Origin: Candidatus Saccharicenans subterraneus
Lineage (GTDB): Bacteria; Acidobacteriota; Aminicenantia; Aminicenantales; Saccharicenantaceae
Direction of reading: 5' to 3'
DNA: 48,877 nt
Assembly: GCA_003426165.1 (NCBI GenBank)
Contig: QUAH01000018.1
Span: forward strand, 1-48,877
Shown here one piece after another: positions 8,801-17,052 of the stretch. The number at the start of each line of letters is the position of its first letter. Position 1 is the stretch's first letter. The position numbers were made by a program, and so were the translations under genes. The notes under the pieces are model-generated. The model was not told the DNA's origin, did not search any database, and saw only the letters and a list, made by a program, of their open reading frames with translations.

Positions 8801-8999
8801 CAGCCTTGTGGTTTACGGCACCCTGAAGAACACCCTCGGACCGCATCACCTCAACCCGCCGACCGGCCGGGCCTGGCCCGGGTCGTTTCAGCGGGCTCCC
8901 GAGGGTGGACAACCTGCCGGAAGCGAGTATAATGTTCTGGATTACGGACTGTACGATTTCCTGATCATAGAAAAAAACCACAAAGGACTGAAGCAGTGA
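5811..8999 (+). CDS. Large lipoprotein, GH106-like glycoside hydrolase (alpha-L-rhamnosidase-type)
   Basis: A 1062-residue protein with a lipoprotein signal (LLATSC, lipidated Cys at about residue 33). The catalytic-type region opens with FRPAPLWVWNEDMTSEKI, followed by GGVFVHPRPG and WIYDENSYPSGFAGG. This pattern is what I know from GH106 alpha-L-rhamnosidase-like proteins (TIM barrel, then beta-sandwich domains). Two beta-sandwich/galactose-binding-like domains appear to fill the C-terminal third (for example LVNGQPAGYLL). Its task would be removal of rhamnose or a related sugar from polysaccharide at the cell surface. I prefer ATG 5811 (GAGG 7 nt upstream) over GTG 5805, which lacks a ribosome site. 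The stop overlaps the next start (GTGA), so the two are co-translated. Family call moderate; substrate unknown. Confidence 0.72.
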   Translation: MSCLSFRNNHLGNILRLVFLVSVLMAGLLATSCRQPSAGSGSLAETIKMFSDPPPEFRPAPLWVWNEDMTSEKINTQLRDLKDKGFGGVFVHPRPGLITPYLSEEWLSLFKQTVSLGRELGMKVWIYDENSYPSGFAGGLVPAARPEFARSGLKATVLKSPSLAGVKAPVCLLQQQGQEFLDITDRVRAGEKGWPEGRYWLFEVVQQEPSPWYGGFTYVDLMRPGVTEVFLHLTLDAYKKVAGEEFGLTVPGTFQDEAEIAPAGGAWAVNYTPALLSEFSRRRGYDLLPELPSLLEEVGDFQRVRHDFYLTCLELFVENWARPYYDYCSRNNLQLTGHYWEHDWPVPRINPDNMALGAYAHLPGIDILMNEWNLDVHAQFGNARAVRELGSLANQLGRKRTLSETYGASGWDLTFFDQKRIGDWEYALGVNFLNQHLVYSTIAGARKRDHPLSFSYHEPWWPAYRLMNDYFGRLSVALSAGQQVNKILVIEPTSTAWMYYSPAVKNENLARVGQGFQDFVHALERLQVEYDLGSEFVLKENGKPEGKKLRVGQRAYELVILPPGTENLEESTAALLKDYLKNGGRVLSWAGSQIYTGGRPSSLAEDLAAFRGFKTMAGQAPDEKTFSGFLKNEIEFKNLAGQDWLFHHRRQLQDGQLLFLANISPDQLASGQVILKGKSVEKLDAFTGRAVAHPAQIKRGRAIIDFALKPGESLLLAVHKGRLPGRKPGVEEKLAPAEVREIKPLRVRRLDPNLLTLDYCDLSAAGRSEKDLYFYRAQQKTYQWHGWEKNPWDSGVQYQDGIISKNRFSQGTGFRADFHFQVAPGVDLKSLKLAVERPEIFRVMVNGRRLEPVPGEFWLDRNFGVYSLSEAVKTGLNTVSLVVNPFNLLAELEPIYVLGNFALEPQGRGFLLTPARELTTGSWKNQGLIFYGHRVAYEAALEVSPKELEENDFMFRTGRFEGALAELLVNGQPAGYLLSPQDTLNISSRLRPGVNELSLVVYGTLKNTLGPHHLNPPTGRAWPGSFQRAPEGGQPAGSEYNVLDYGLYDFLIIEKNHKGLKQ

Positions 9000-10510
9000 A
9001 CAGGACCGGTTTTGACAGCCAGATTTATTTAAGAGAACAGACAGAGGCCATCAGACGGCGCCTGTCGCTTTTCCCTGACAAACTCTACCTGGAATTCGGG
9101 GGCAAAATCCTCAATGATTTCCACGCGGCCCGGGTGCTGCCCGGCTATGACCCCAACATCAAGATCAAGTTGCTGCAGGAACTGCGCGACCGCATCGACA
9201 TCATCCTCTGCATCTACGCCGGCGATATAGAAAGAAGAAAGCAGCGGGCCGATTTCGGGATTACCTACGATGCCGACACCCTGAAATTGATTGACGAGCT
9301 GGGCGACCGCGGTCTCAAGGTAACGGCCGTGGTCATCACCAGGTACGAGGAGCAGGCCTCGGCCCGGGTTTTCAAGAACAAGCTGGAACGCCAGGGAATC
9401 AGGGTCTATACCCACCGCTTTACCCGCGGCTATCCCACCGATGTCGAGGTTATCGTCAGCGAGGAAGGCTACGGGGCCAACCAGTTCATCGAGACCACCA
9501 GGCCCCTGGTCATAGTCAGCGGACCCGGCCCGGGCAGCGGCAAGCTGGCCACCTGCCTGTCGCAGCTCTACCATGAACACAAGAGGGGAATCAGGGCCGG
9601 CTATGCCAAGTTCGAGACTTTCCCCATCTGGGACCTGCCGCTCAAGCACCCGGTCAACGTGGCTTACGAAGCGGCCACGGCCGACCTGGGGGATTTCAAC
9701 CTGGTCGACCCCTTTCACCTGGAAGCCTACAACCAGCGGGCCATCAATTATAACCGCGATGTCGAAGCCTTTCCTTTGCTGAAGCGAATCCTGAGCCGGA
9801 TAGCCGGCAACGGCTTCGTCTATAAGTCGCCCACTGACATGGGCGTTAACGTGGTCAGCCGGGGCATAACCGACGACGAGGTGGTCAAGGAAGCAGCCCG
9901 GCAGGAAATCATCCGGCGCTATTTTCGCTATCACTGCGAGTACGTGCTGGGGTTTACCGAGCAGGCCACCCTGGAAAAGGCCGAGCTTCTGATGAAGGAA
10001 CTCAACCTGAGACCCGAGGACCGGGTGGTGGTGCCGCTGGCCCGGGCGGCGGCGGTTGAAGCCCAGCAGAAGGGAAAGGGAAATAATGGAGTTTATGTCG
10101 GGGCCGCCCTGGAACTGAGGGACGGCCGGACGGTCAAGGGTTATAACTCGCCGCTGATGCATGCCGCTTCCAGTGCCGTCCTCAACGCCCTTAAACAGCT
10201 GGCCGGAATTCCGGAGTACATCCACCTGCTTTCACCCTCGGTCCTGGAACAAGCTGCTTATCTCAAGCAGAACATTTTTGGCGGCAAGGCCCTGAGCCTG
10301 GACTTAACCGAGGTCCTGACCTGCCTGGCCATCACCGCGCCCAACAGCCCGGCCACCCAGCTGGCCCTGGATAAATTAAAGGAGCTCAAGGGTTGCGAGA
10401 TGCACCTGACCCACATGCCAACCCCGGGCGACGAGACCGGCCTGCGACGGCTGGGAATTAACCTGACCAGCGACCCGGTCTTTGCCTCCAAGAACCTTTT
10501 TCCTGGCTGA
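8996..10510 (+). CDS. DUF1846 (UPF0371) family protein
   Basis: A 504-residue protein that matches the DUF1846/UPF0371 family over its full length; the pattern YLEFGGKILNDFHAARVLPG near residue 31 is diagnostic. A glycine-rich loop, GPGPGSGK (176-183), resembles a nucleotide-binding P-loop, and GYAKFETFPIW and SPTDMGVNVV are other conserved family segments. The biochemical role of the family is not established to my knowledge. The start is GTG inside the stop of the preceding gene (GTGA), so expression is coupled to a surface lipoprotein that looks like a glycosidase, an unexpected partner for a cytosolic protein. Confidence 0.93.
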   Translation: MNRTGFDSQIYLREQTEAIRRRLSLFPDKLYLEFGGKILNDFHAARVLPGYDPNIKIKLLQELRDRIDIILCIYAGDIERRKQRADFGITYDADTLKLIDELGDRGLKVTAVVITRYEEQASARVFKNKLERQGIRVYTHRFTRGYPTDVEVIVSEEGYGANQFIETTRPLVIVSGPGPGSGKLATCLSQLYHEHKRGIRAGYAKFETFPIWDLPLKHPVNVAYEAATADLGDFNLVDPFHLEAYNQRAINYNRDVEAFPLLKRILSRIAGNGFVYKSPTDMGVNVVSRGITDDEVVKEAARQEIIRRYFRYHCEYVLGFTEQATLEKAELLMKELNLRPEDRVVVPLARAAAVEAQQKGKGNNGVYVGAALELRDGRTVKGYNSPLMHAASSAVLNALKQLAGIPEYIHLLSPSVLEQAAYLKQNIFGGKALSLDLTEVLTCLAITAPNSPATQLALDKLKELKGCEMHLTHMPTPGDETGLRRLGINLTSDPVFASKNLFPG

Positions 10511-10533
10511 TCAATCCGCGGAGAAAAAAGATA

Positions 10534-11166
10534 ATGGGAAGCCTGAGGAAGTTTCTGATAACAGCCATTTTGAAACCATGGCGGCACTCCGGGCTTTACG
10601 GTGAGTTCAGGACGCAAGGAGTGGGATTCAGGACCGGGTTGCTCCTGGTTGTCCTGGGCCTGGCCTTCAGCCTGACTTCCATCGCCCAGGCGGCCTGCGG
10701 CCATTTCCCGTCTGTTCCCGTCATCCTGCCTTTGAGGCTCGAGAACTATTTTGTCTGGCAGGCCCTGCTGGTTGTGCCCTGGATAGTCCTGAGCTGGTTC
10801 CTGGTCGGCCTGCTGGCCAGGGTTCTACTCGGACTTATGGGCGCTGCGGTCAGCCTGCGCCAGGTCCTGGTGCTGCTTGGGCTTGGTTTTTCTTCATTTC
10901 TGTTCCTGCTCTGGATTCCTCATCTGCTTACGGCCATTTTTTACCTTCTCGGCATGTCACAGAAAGAATGGGTTGACCTGCTGTCGCAACCGGGCTGGTT
11001 CCAGACCCTGTACCTGGTTTTAATAGCCCTGGCCATCCTGGCCGGCTGGCTGTCCCTGAATCTCAGCCTGGGGAGAATTAGCAAAAAGAGAAGGCTGGCC
11101 GGTTATCTGGTGGCCAATCTTGGTTTTTTAACCTGGCTTCTGCTGCTGGTGGTTATCCTGCGGTAA
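10534..11166 (+). CDS. Integral membrane protein, possibly Yip1-like
   Basis: A 210-residue protein with about five hydrophobic segments, near residues 29-46, 70-100, 108-138, 153-175 and 187-209, and a basic cytosolic N-terminus containing KPWRHSGLYGEF. The layout, a short soluble start and then evenly spaced helices, resembles Yip1-domain proteins, but no decisive motif is seen. It begins 23 nt after the DUF1846 stop and ends 9 nt before the GNAT gene, so it probably belongs to the same transcript. Function unknown. Confidence 0.7.
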   Translation: MGSLRKFLITAILKPWRHSGLYGEFRTQGVGFRTGLLLVVLGLAFSLTSIAQAACGHFPSVPVILPLRLENYFVWQALLVVPWIVLSWFLVGLLARVLLGLMGAAVSLRQVLVLLGLGFSSFLFLLWIPHLLTAIFYLLGMSQKEWVDLLSQPGWFQTLYLVLIALAILAGWLSLNLSLGRISKKRRLAGYLVANLGFLTWLLLLVVILR

Positions 11167-11175
11167 GGAGGGGGC

Positions 11176-11610
11176 ATGGCAATTGTCATCAGGAAATTCA
11201 GGCTCGATGATTACGAGCGGGTGATGGAGCTCTGGCATCAGTGCCACCTGCCGCTCAAGCCGGAAGGCCGGGATAGCCGGGAGGAAATCAGGCGGCAGAT
11301 GGAGCTTTCCCAGGTAATTTTTCTGGTGGCGGAAGAAGGTGGAAAGGTGATAGCGACTGTCCTGGCCACCCACGACGGCCGCAAGGGCTGGATCAACCGC
11401 CTGGCCGTGGACCCGGACTTCAGGGGACGGGGACTGGCCCAGCGGCTGGTAAGAATGGCCGAGCAGGAACTGGAAGCGGCCGGGTTGCAGATGTTCGCGG
11501 CCCTGATCGAGGAGGACAACCTGCCTTCTATCAAGCTTTTTGAAAAGCTGGGCTATACCTTCCATCCCGATATCAAGTATTTCACCCGGAAAAAGTCACC
11601 GCAGGTCTGA
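11176..11610 (+). CDS. GNAT-family N-acetyltransferase (YpeA/RimI-like)
   Basis: A 144-residue single-domain acetyltransferase. The acetyl-CoA pyrophosphate loop reads RGRGLA (83-88) after the beta strand NRLAVDPDF, the classic motif A. The C-terminus has EEDNLPSIKLFEKLGY, the usual GNAT motif B. It transfers an acetyl group from acetyl-CoA to an amine; the acceptor is unknown. A strong AAGGAGG (11165-11171) precedes the ATG. It is the last gene of the plus-strand run that starts at 5811. Confidence 0.88.
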   Translation: MAIVIRKFRLDDYERVMELWHQCHLPLKPEGRDSREEIRRQMELSQVIFLVAEEGGKVIATVLATHDGRKGWINRLAVDPDFRGRGLAQRLVRMAEQELEAAGLQMFAALIEEDNLPSIKLFEKLGYTFHPDIKYFTRKKSPQV

Positions 11611-11720
11611 ATGTCCTGGCAGAATAATCCGGGCCTGGACGCTCCGCAGACTGAAACCACCTTCATTGGTTTACATGATCAAGAGCCTTGAGTCAGGGCC
11701 AGCTTAAGGCCAGCCCGGTT

Positions 11721-12761
11721 TTAGAAAGGTCGGCCCGGGCCGGACTTTATCCGGCGACTGAATTCCAGGACCGCTTCCAGGACTTCCCGGTGGTTGAGGG
11801 CCGGGCCGTCCTGGGGTGAGTCAATGATCCGGTAATCAAAGAAGGGGCAGTTGCCTTCATACCAGCGCTCCGAGACCGGCTGTCCGAGCTTTTCCCTCTT
11901 TTCTTTTTCCCGCTGGTTGAGCAGGCTGCCCAGGCCCCGGAGGTTGACACCGGCTTCTGGGTCCACCCCGATTATGAAGCGGCGGTTTCCGAGGTTGGTC
12001 AGCAGAAAGGAAAAGCCCCGGCCCAGGGGAGAATTGAAGACATCGCGGCGGGCCCATTCCTTGAGCAGGAAGCTTTTCGGATTCTGCACCACCAGCCCGT
12101 CCACCAGTTCCAGCCCCGGGCCCTGGCTCCGTGGAAGGTAGAGCTGAACCCGTTCTGCTTTTTCCAGGTCCTCCAGGTAATTGAAGTAATCATCTTCCAC
12201 CCGGTGGAGGGCTTTAAGGTAGCGGTCGATGCCCTGAAAGAGCTGGCGGCAATCCATGAGGTCCTGTCCCAGGCTGGCCCGCTCGTAAAGCAATCTCAGC
12301 ATTCGCAAGCCTTCCTGGACCCTGTCCAGGTTGGCTTCCTCTTCCGGTTTCTGGATGGCTACAAACAGGGCCCAGAGCAGAGCGTAAGGAGTCGAGCTGA
12401 GTTCAACATTCTTGGGCAGGGTAGCCGAGTCAACCAGGCGGGCGTAGGCAGCAATTTTCTGCATGGCCGGGTCGATCCTCCTCAGCTCCAGGAGCTTGAG
12501 GCTCAGAAAAATGGAGCTCACGGCATCAAAATCGGGCAGGCGGTGGGTGATGATGGTCAGTGTATCAACCGGTCCAGGCAGGTGCTCCAGGACAAGCGTC
12601 GGGTGCTTTACCACCAGGGAGGCGGCGCATTCGGCCTCGGCTTCGGGCTGATGGTGGTCAATGACTCCCGGCACGGTCTTCAGGCCGACATCCAGGACCA
12701 GCCTTTCTGGCCCGGGTTCAAATTCCTGGCCGTACGGGGCGAACTGGAAAATGACTTCCAT
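11721..12761 (-). CDS. DHH-family phosphoesterase-like protein
   Basis: A 346-residue protein with the metal-binding signature of DHH phosphoesterases in rearranged order: an early aspartate (D24 in LVLDVG), DHH at 35-37, and HRLPDFDA (73-80), which stands in for the usual H-x-D-x-D-A motif. Such enzymes cleave phosphodiester or phosphoanhydride bonds in nano-RNA, cyclic dinucleotides or polyphosphate. The substrate cannot be told here. It lies 59 nt behind the GAF/degenerate-GGDEF gene on the same strand, which makes nucleotide signalling an attractive but unproven context. Confidence 0.75.
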   Translation of the reverse strand: MEVIFQFAPYGQEFEPGPERLVLDVGLKTVPGVIDHHQPEAEAECAASLVVKHPTLVLEHLPGPVDTLTIITHRLPDFDAVSSIFLSLKLLELRRIDPAMQKIAAYARLVDSATLPKNVELSSTPYALLWALFVAIQKPEEEANLDRVQEGLRMLRLLYERASLGQDLMDCRQLFQGIDRYLKALHRVEDDYFNYLEDLEKAERVQLYLPRSQGPGLELVDGLVVQNPKSFLLKEWARRDVFNSPLGRGFSFLLTNLGNRRFIIGVDPEAGVNLRGLGSLLNQREKEKREKLGQPVSERWYEGNCPFFDYRIIDSPQDGPALNHREVLEAVLEFSRRIKSGPGRPF

Positions 12762-12820
12762 AGTTCCGGTCGCTCGTTAAGTTCAATTTGAGGCACCGGG
12801 TCAGGGTTTCGGTACCCCGT

Positions 12821-13909
12821 TCACTTGGGCCCGGAGAACAGGCTGCTCAGGATGTTTTCCTCCAGCTCCTCCCCGGGCGTTGGATATTTCCGCCGCATAT
12901 GCTTTCTGTTAACCTGGCTGAGGCAGGTGCTGACCTCCGAAACCTTGGACAGGGCCTGGACCGTTTGCCCGCTTTCCGAATAGACATCGATGGTCACGGT
13001 ATAGGGAATGCCTGTGGCCCGCAGGTTCTGGCTTTCGAGTATTTTAATTATTCTTTCGCGGAGCTTTTCGGCCCCGGCCCGGTTGGTGTTGGGCAGCATG
13101 ATCATGAATTCGAATTCACCTATCCGGGCTACCAGGTCCACCTTCCGGGTAGTCTTTCTCAGGATGAAGGACAGGTTGGTGATGACCCTGGCCGCAGCTT
13201 CCTGGCCGAAGGTCTGGATGATCTTCTCGTAGTAATCAATGTCTACCTTGAGCAACGACAGGTCAATGCCGTAGCGTTCGCAGCGGGCCACCTCCCGCTG
13301 GAAATAATTGACGAAGGCCCTGGTGTTGTAGGCGTCGGTCAGCGGGTCGAATTCTTCCAGCTCGCTGATGTGCTTCAGCAGCACCAGCCGTTCCAGGAGC
13401 ATTTCGAAAAAGGTGACCAGGCTCAGCAGCAGCTTGAATTCATCCAGGCTGAACTGTTTTCGGTTCTTCTTGTTAAACAGTCCAACCAGGCCAAAGACCT
13501 TCTTTTCTACTCTCACCGGCACCGCCATCAGGCTGTAGACTTCCAGTCCTGGCAGGTGGTCAACCTTGGGATTAAATCGCGGGTCGCGGGTGCAATCGGA
13601 GATGATGATATTCTGGTTGGTTTCGGCGGCCAGGCCACAGATCCCTTCTCCGCGCCGGATCATGCGGTCCTGCAGGCTGGCTGCGATTTCACCGATTACC
13701 CTGGCATACCTGAGGTCGTGCGAGGCCTGGTCTCTCAGCAGAAAAGCCGTCACCACCGGCCCGAACAATTCGTCGATTTTCTTTAAGAACCGGTCGAGAA
13801 GGTCATCGCTGCTCCTGGCCAGTGTCAGTTCCCTGGTGGCTTCAAAAAACTTGGCCGTGGGAAATGACTGGAGCTGCTCAGAACCGGTCCCACCCTTTAA
13901 CTCTTCCAT
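12821..13909 (-). CDS. GAF domain protein with degenerate GGDEF domain
   Basis: A 362-residue protein. A GAF sensor domain fills about residues 25-165 and a GGDEF-fold domain about 185-340 (entry DPLTDAYNTR at 188-197). The catalytic signature GGDEF reads GEFEF (264-268), so the glycine and acidic residue needed for GTP and metal binding are changed. The first metal site D-x-D is kept (D223, D225), but the following N-D and GH..GD elements are lost. It therefore probably does not make c-di-GMP and may sense a nucleotide instead. No signal peptide or membrane segment. No Shine-Dalgarno precedes the ATG; a promoter ends 8 nt upstream, suggesting a leaderless message. Confidence 0.85.
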   Translation of the reverse strand: MEELKGGTGSEQLQSFPTAKFFEATRELTLARSSDDLLDRFLKKIDELFGPVVTAFLLRDQASHDLRYARVIGEIAASLQDRMIRRGEGICGLAAETNQNIIISDCTRDPRFNPKVDHLPGLEVYSLMAVPVRVEKKVFGLVGLFNKKNRKQFSLDEFKLLLSLVTFFEMLLERLVLLKHISELEEFDPLTDAYNTRAFVNYFQREVARCERYGIDLSLLKVDIDYYEKIIQTFGQEAAARVITNLSFILRKTTRKVDLVARIGEFEFMIMLPNTNRAGAEKLRERIIKILESQNLRATGIPYTVTIDVYSESGQTVQALSKVSEVSTCLSQVNRKHMRRKYPTPGEELEENILSSLFSGPK

Positions 13910-13917
13910 TGGCTATA

Positions 13918-13946
13918 TATTTAGCAAATTTAAGTGGCAATTTCAA
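13918..13946 (-). promoter_or_regulatory. Promoter placed for a leaderless message (GAF/GGDEF gene)
   Basis: On the minus strand TTGAAA (13941-13946) and TAAATA (13918-13923) are 17 nt apart, and only 8 nt separate the -10 from the ATG. The -10 is a weak match, so this is the least certain of the three such cases. Confidence 0.4.
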
Positions 13947-14043
13947 CAGGATGTTATCTTCCAGGGCCGGGAATTTTCAGCCAGTAACCGCTACCTGGTC
14001 GACTTCTCAACCTGCCCGTGCCTGCCCGGACCCGGTCTGCCGC

Positions 14044-15438
14044 CTATTTTTTGCCGGTTGAGCCCGTTTGCCAGTCCTCAGCTTTAGTCGGTATTTCTTT
14101 CAAAAAGTCAGAATTTACCCGGAAAAGGTAGGGCAGGTCCCGGTTCTTGACCACCACCTGCTGCTTTTCGGTGTTCTCTGTCCCCACCAGGAGCTGGACT
14201 TCCTTTTCTTCTTTGTCAGCCGGTTTGACCCTGATGGAGATCTCCAGCGATGGCCGGTCCAGTCCGTATTCCTTGAGGTCGGCCGGGTTATCGATGAATT
14301 CAGCAGCCTCCAGGTACTCCAGCTTCCGCAGCAGCGATTCGATTTTTGATTCCTCGGCTGGCTCTTTTTTGCCTTCGGCTCTGGCCAGGTACCACTTTTC
14401 CTGTTCCTGTCCCTTTTCCTTGATTTTTTCTCTGATTGCGTTCAGTTGCCAGCCTTCTTTCTTCAGGCTGATTTCTACCGCTTCCCAGGAATTAAAGCTG
14501 GCCACCTTTTTCTCACGCAGCTCGTCTATTTTCTTGCTGAGGTCGGTGGCGATCTGGCTGTCCACCTCTATGATTTTCCGGGCCAGGGAACTGGTGGCCA
14601 CGACTTTGCTATCTTTCCGGTTGATCAAGAAGACCAGTTCCTGGCTGTCCTGAAGGCCCAGGACCACGGTGAACTCCGGCCGGTCAAGACCGTATTGCTT
14701 TAGTTTGTCCGGATCCTTTTCTTCGGCCAGGAATTCCCGGGCCCGCAGCCCGGACAGGCTGTCCAGCAGGTTGTCGACCTGGTACTTAGAGGCCAGGGCG
14801 GTCAGCGGTTGAACAAACTGCCAGGCCTCTCCCTCTTTCCGGACTTTCCAGTTTACATCCTTTGATTTCAACTCCACCGATTGCACCCTGGCCGTTTCGA
14901 ACTTCAGGATATCCTTTTTTCTCAGGTCAAAAACCTTCTTGTCCAGGCTGTATTTCAGGTGCGAGGGCAGCAGCACCACCTGCTGGCGGTCAGCCCGGCG
15001 GCCGTAGAGAGTGTTGTCCAGTGGATTTTCCATGCCGATTTGAATGACCACCGGCTGGGCCTGGCCCTTGAGCCACAGGCTGACCTCCTTTTTCGGGATT
15101 TCGTAGAGGCCGGGGTCCTTGGCCTGCTCTTCCACCACCTTGTCCAGGCGGAGGCTGGCGAAGTTTTCGGCCAGGCTGTTGGCTTCGTATTCGTCGGCCT
15201 CGGCTTCCAGCGGTTCAACTATCTGCCAGTGTCCCTGGTCGTCTTTTTTCAGGGTGATGACCGAGCCGTCCTCTTTCTTCAGGCTGAGCTTTTCCACCTC
15301 TGAGACCTTGAAATCGGTCAGCTTTTCGGCCGCCTCTTTTTTCTCCTGGACCTTTTCCGAGCGGTGCTCGACCAGGATGACCACCGCCAGGAGCAGGATA
15401 AAAACTGCCAGAAGAATTAGAGTCGTCCTGAATTTCAT
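14044..15438 (-). CDS. DUF4340 domain-containing membrane-anchored protein
   Basis: A 464-residue protein with one N-terminal membrane anchor (TTLILLAVFILLLAVVILV) and a long, charged extracytoplasmic part built of repeated beta/alpha units. Phrases such as LKEYGLDRPSLEI and LKQYGLDRPEFTV recur, which is characteristic of DUF4340. It is the last gene of the ABC module; its start overlaps the stop of the GldG-like gene by 4 nt. In many bacteria DUF4340 proteins accompany GldG-type ABC auxiliary proteins, and their function is unknown. Confidence 0.88.
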   Translation of the reverse strand: MKFRTTLILLAVFILLLAVVILVEHRSEKVQEKKEAAEKLTDFKVSEVEKLSLKKEDGSVITLKKDDQGHWQIVEPLEAEADEYEANSLAENFASLRLDKVVEEQAKDPGLYEIPKKEVSLWLKGQAQPVVIQIGMENPLDNTLYGRRADRQQVVLLPSHLKYSLDKKVFDLRKKDILKFETARVQSVELKSKDVNWKVRKEGEAWQFVQPLTALASKYQVDNLLDSLSGLRAREFLAEEKDPDKLKQYGLDRPEFTVVLGLQDSQELVFLINRKDSKVVATSSLARKIIEVDSQIATDLSKKIDELREKKVASFNSWEAVEISLKKEGWQLNAIREKIKEKGQEQEKWYLARAEGKKEPAEESKIESLLRKLEYLEAAEFIDNPADLKEYGLDRPSLEISIRVKPADKEEKEVQLLVGTENTEKQQVVVKNRDLPYLFRVNSDFLKEIPTKAEDWQTGSTGKK

Positions 15439-17048
15439 AACGACCTCCTTCTCGCCCAGATGGTCAAACCAGCGGCCAGCACGGCGACCGGGAGCAGGAT
15501 GATTGACAGGAACATCAGGAACCGGCCCTGGCTGGGCGTCAGGCTGATTGAACGGGGAGCCCTGGTCCTAGGCTGGATGGATATCAGGTCGGCTTCCTCG
15601 GTCAGCCAGTTGACCGTGTTCAGGAAGAAATTGCCGTTGCCGGACAGGTTGTAGTACTTGTTGGCGATGAAGTCCGAGTCCCCGAAAACGGCCAGCCTGG
15701 CCTCCCGGGAGGTGGCGGGAGCTTCATCCTTTTTGGTTTCAGCCTTTTCTTCGCCCGGTTCTGCTTTTTCCTTATTCTCATCAGCTTTTTTCTCTTTTTC
15801 TTCCTCCTTGACTTCCACCTTCTGGCTTCCGACCACGGCCAGGGTAATCGGACCCTGCCGGTCTTTACCCTGGTCAAAGGTGACCTCGGTTTTATCCAGC
15901 TGCTTTTCGGCCCAGGAGTTGGCGCTGGTCCGGGCCAGGTTGCTCAGGGTCATTCCCTCGGGCTTGGTTTCCGAAATTTCCACCGAGCGGGCCAGCGGGA
16001 AGAAGGTGGCGTAGCGGAAATTCTTGGTGATGTCATGGCTTTCGTATTCGGTGACCACCGGCATGAAGTAATCACCACCCAGCAACCTGGAAACGGTGTC
16101 CACCACCAGGTCGTTCTCCAGCTTGATTCCGTAATCGGCCAGGAAAGTCTCCAGCCCGGAGGAGGTTTCGGGGTCAACCATGAACAAAACCCGCCCGCCG
16201 CTCTTCAGGAAATTCTTCAGGGTCTCCAGCTCGTTGGGCAGAAGGCCCTTGCGCGGGCCGGGCACGATGAGCAGGGCACAGTCCTTGGGGAAGTTATCCG
16301 ACAGGGCCAGGCTCAGCTTCTTGACTTCGTAGCCGATTTTTTCCAGCTCGGTCTTGGCCGTGCTGAAGCCGACATCGCCGGTATCGTCGATGGAGTTTTC
16401 CCCGTGGCCCTCGAGAAAACAGATGACCTTCTTTGAGGCCCGGGTAACCTTGATTATGGCGTTAGTGACATCCTCTTCCGAAGTGGTGGTGATCCGGTTC
16501 TCCTTGTCGCCGCACTCAAAAACAGTCGTCCCATCCTGGGTGACATCGTACTTCTTGACCAGGCCGGGGTTCTTGTCCGGGTCGATGAACTCGTACTTTA
16601 CCCGGGAAGAATGGTAGGCATAGTTTCGGAGCAGGCTCTCCATGGTCTGCCGGCTGACATTGCTATCGCGGAAAAAGGCCTTGATGACCACCTCCTGCTT
16701 CAGGTTCTTGACCACGCTGACCGACTGTTCAGACAGGCTGTGGATCTTGGAGGCGGTGAAGTCCACCCGGTAGTGGTGCTTGGCCAGGAAGAAATTCAGC
16801 ACCACCAGGATGGCCAGTACCAGCACTATTATCAGGAGCATGTTGCTTGAGTAAATAAAAGAACGGCGCTTGAGTCCTTCTTTCAGTTCAGACAGGTTGA
16901 CGATCATATAAACGACGATGGCCACAATTCCAACCGCGCCGACAATCCAGGCCACCGTCCGGTACTGGGGCCAGACAGACAGGATGACGATGGCCAGGGC
17001 CAGCAGTCCAAGGCTTATGTAATTTAAGTAATTTTTCAGCCAGTTCAT
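15435..17048 (-). CDS. GldG-like ABC-type transport auxiliary protein
   Basis: A 537-residue protein of the GldG / ABC_transp_aux type. Three hydrophobic segments lie near the N-terminus (about residues 10-27, 31-50 and 69-90) and one at the C-terminus (FLMFLSIILLPVAVLAAGL). Between them is a large soluble domain starting with YRVDFTASKIHSLSEQS, then a glutamine-amidotransferase-like region with CFLEGHGENSIDD and LLIVPGPRKGL. A highly charged Glu/Lys linker lies near residues 400-440. It works with the permease just upstream (4 nt gap) and the ATPase. The cargo is unknown. Confidence 0.87.
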   Translation of the reverse strand: MNWLKNYLNYISLGLLALAIVILSVWPQYRTVAWIVGAVGIVAIVVYMIVNLSELKEGLKRRSFIYSSNMLLIIVLVLAILVVLNFFLAKHHYRVDFTASKIHSLSEQSVSVVKNLKQEVVIKAFFRDSNVSRQTMESLLRNYAYHSSRVKYEFIDPDKNPGLVKKYDVTQDGTTVFECGDKENRITTTSEEDVTNAIIKVTRASKKVICFLEGHGENSIDDTGDVGFSTAKTELEKIGYEVKKLSLALSDNFPKDCALLIVPGPRKGLLPNELETLKNFLKSGGRVLFMVDPETSSGLETFLADYGIKLENDLVVDTVSRLLGGDYFMPVVTEYESHDITKNFRYATFFPLARSVEISETKPEGMTLSNLARTSANSWAEKQLDKTEVTFDQGKDRQGPITLAVVGSQKVEVKEEEKEKKADENKEKAEPGEEKAETKKDEAPATSREARLAVFGDSDFIANKYYNLSGNGNFFLNTVNWLTEEADLISIQPRTRAPRSISLTPSQGRFLMFLSIILLPVAVLAAGLTIWARRRSL

Positions 17049-17052
17049 GGTC

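Noticed and set aside
9029..10225. 398-codon minus-strand open frame opposite the DUF1846 gene
   Set aside because: It is a mirror of a conserved gene in GC-rich DNA; its translation has no recognisable family pattern.
11611..11720. Bidirectional terminator between the GNAT and DHH genes
   Set aside because: GGCC repeats are present near 11697-11712 but no stem longer than 4-5 bp with a T-run could be drawn.
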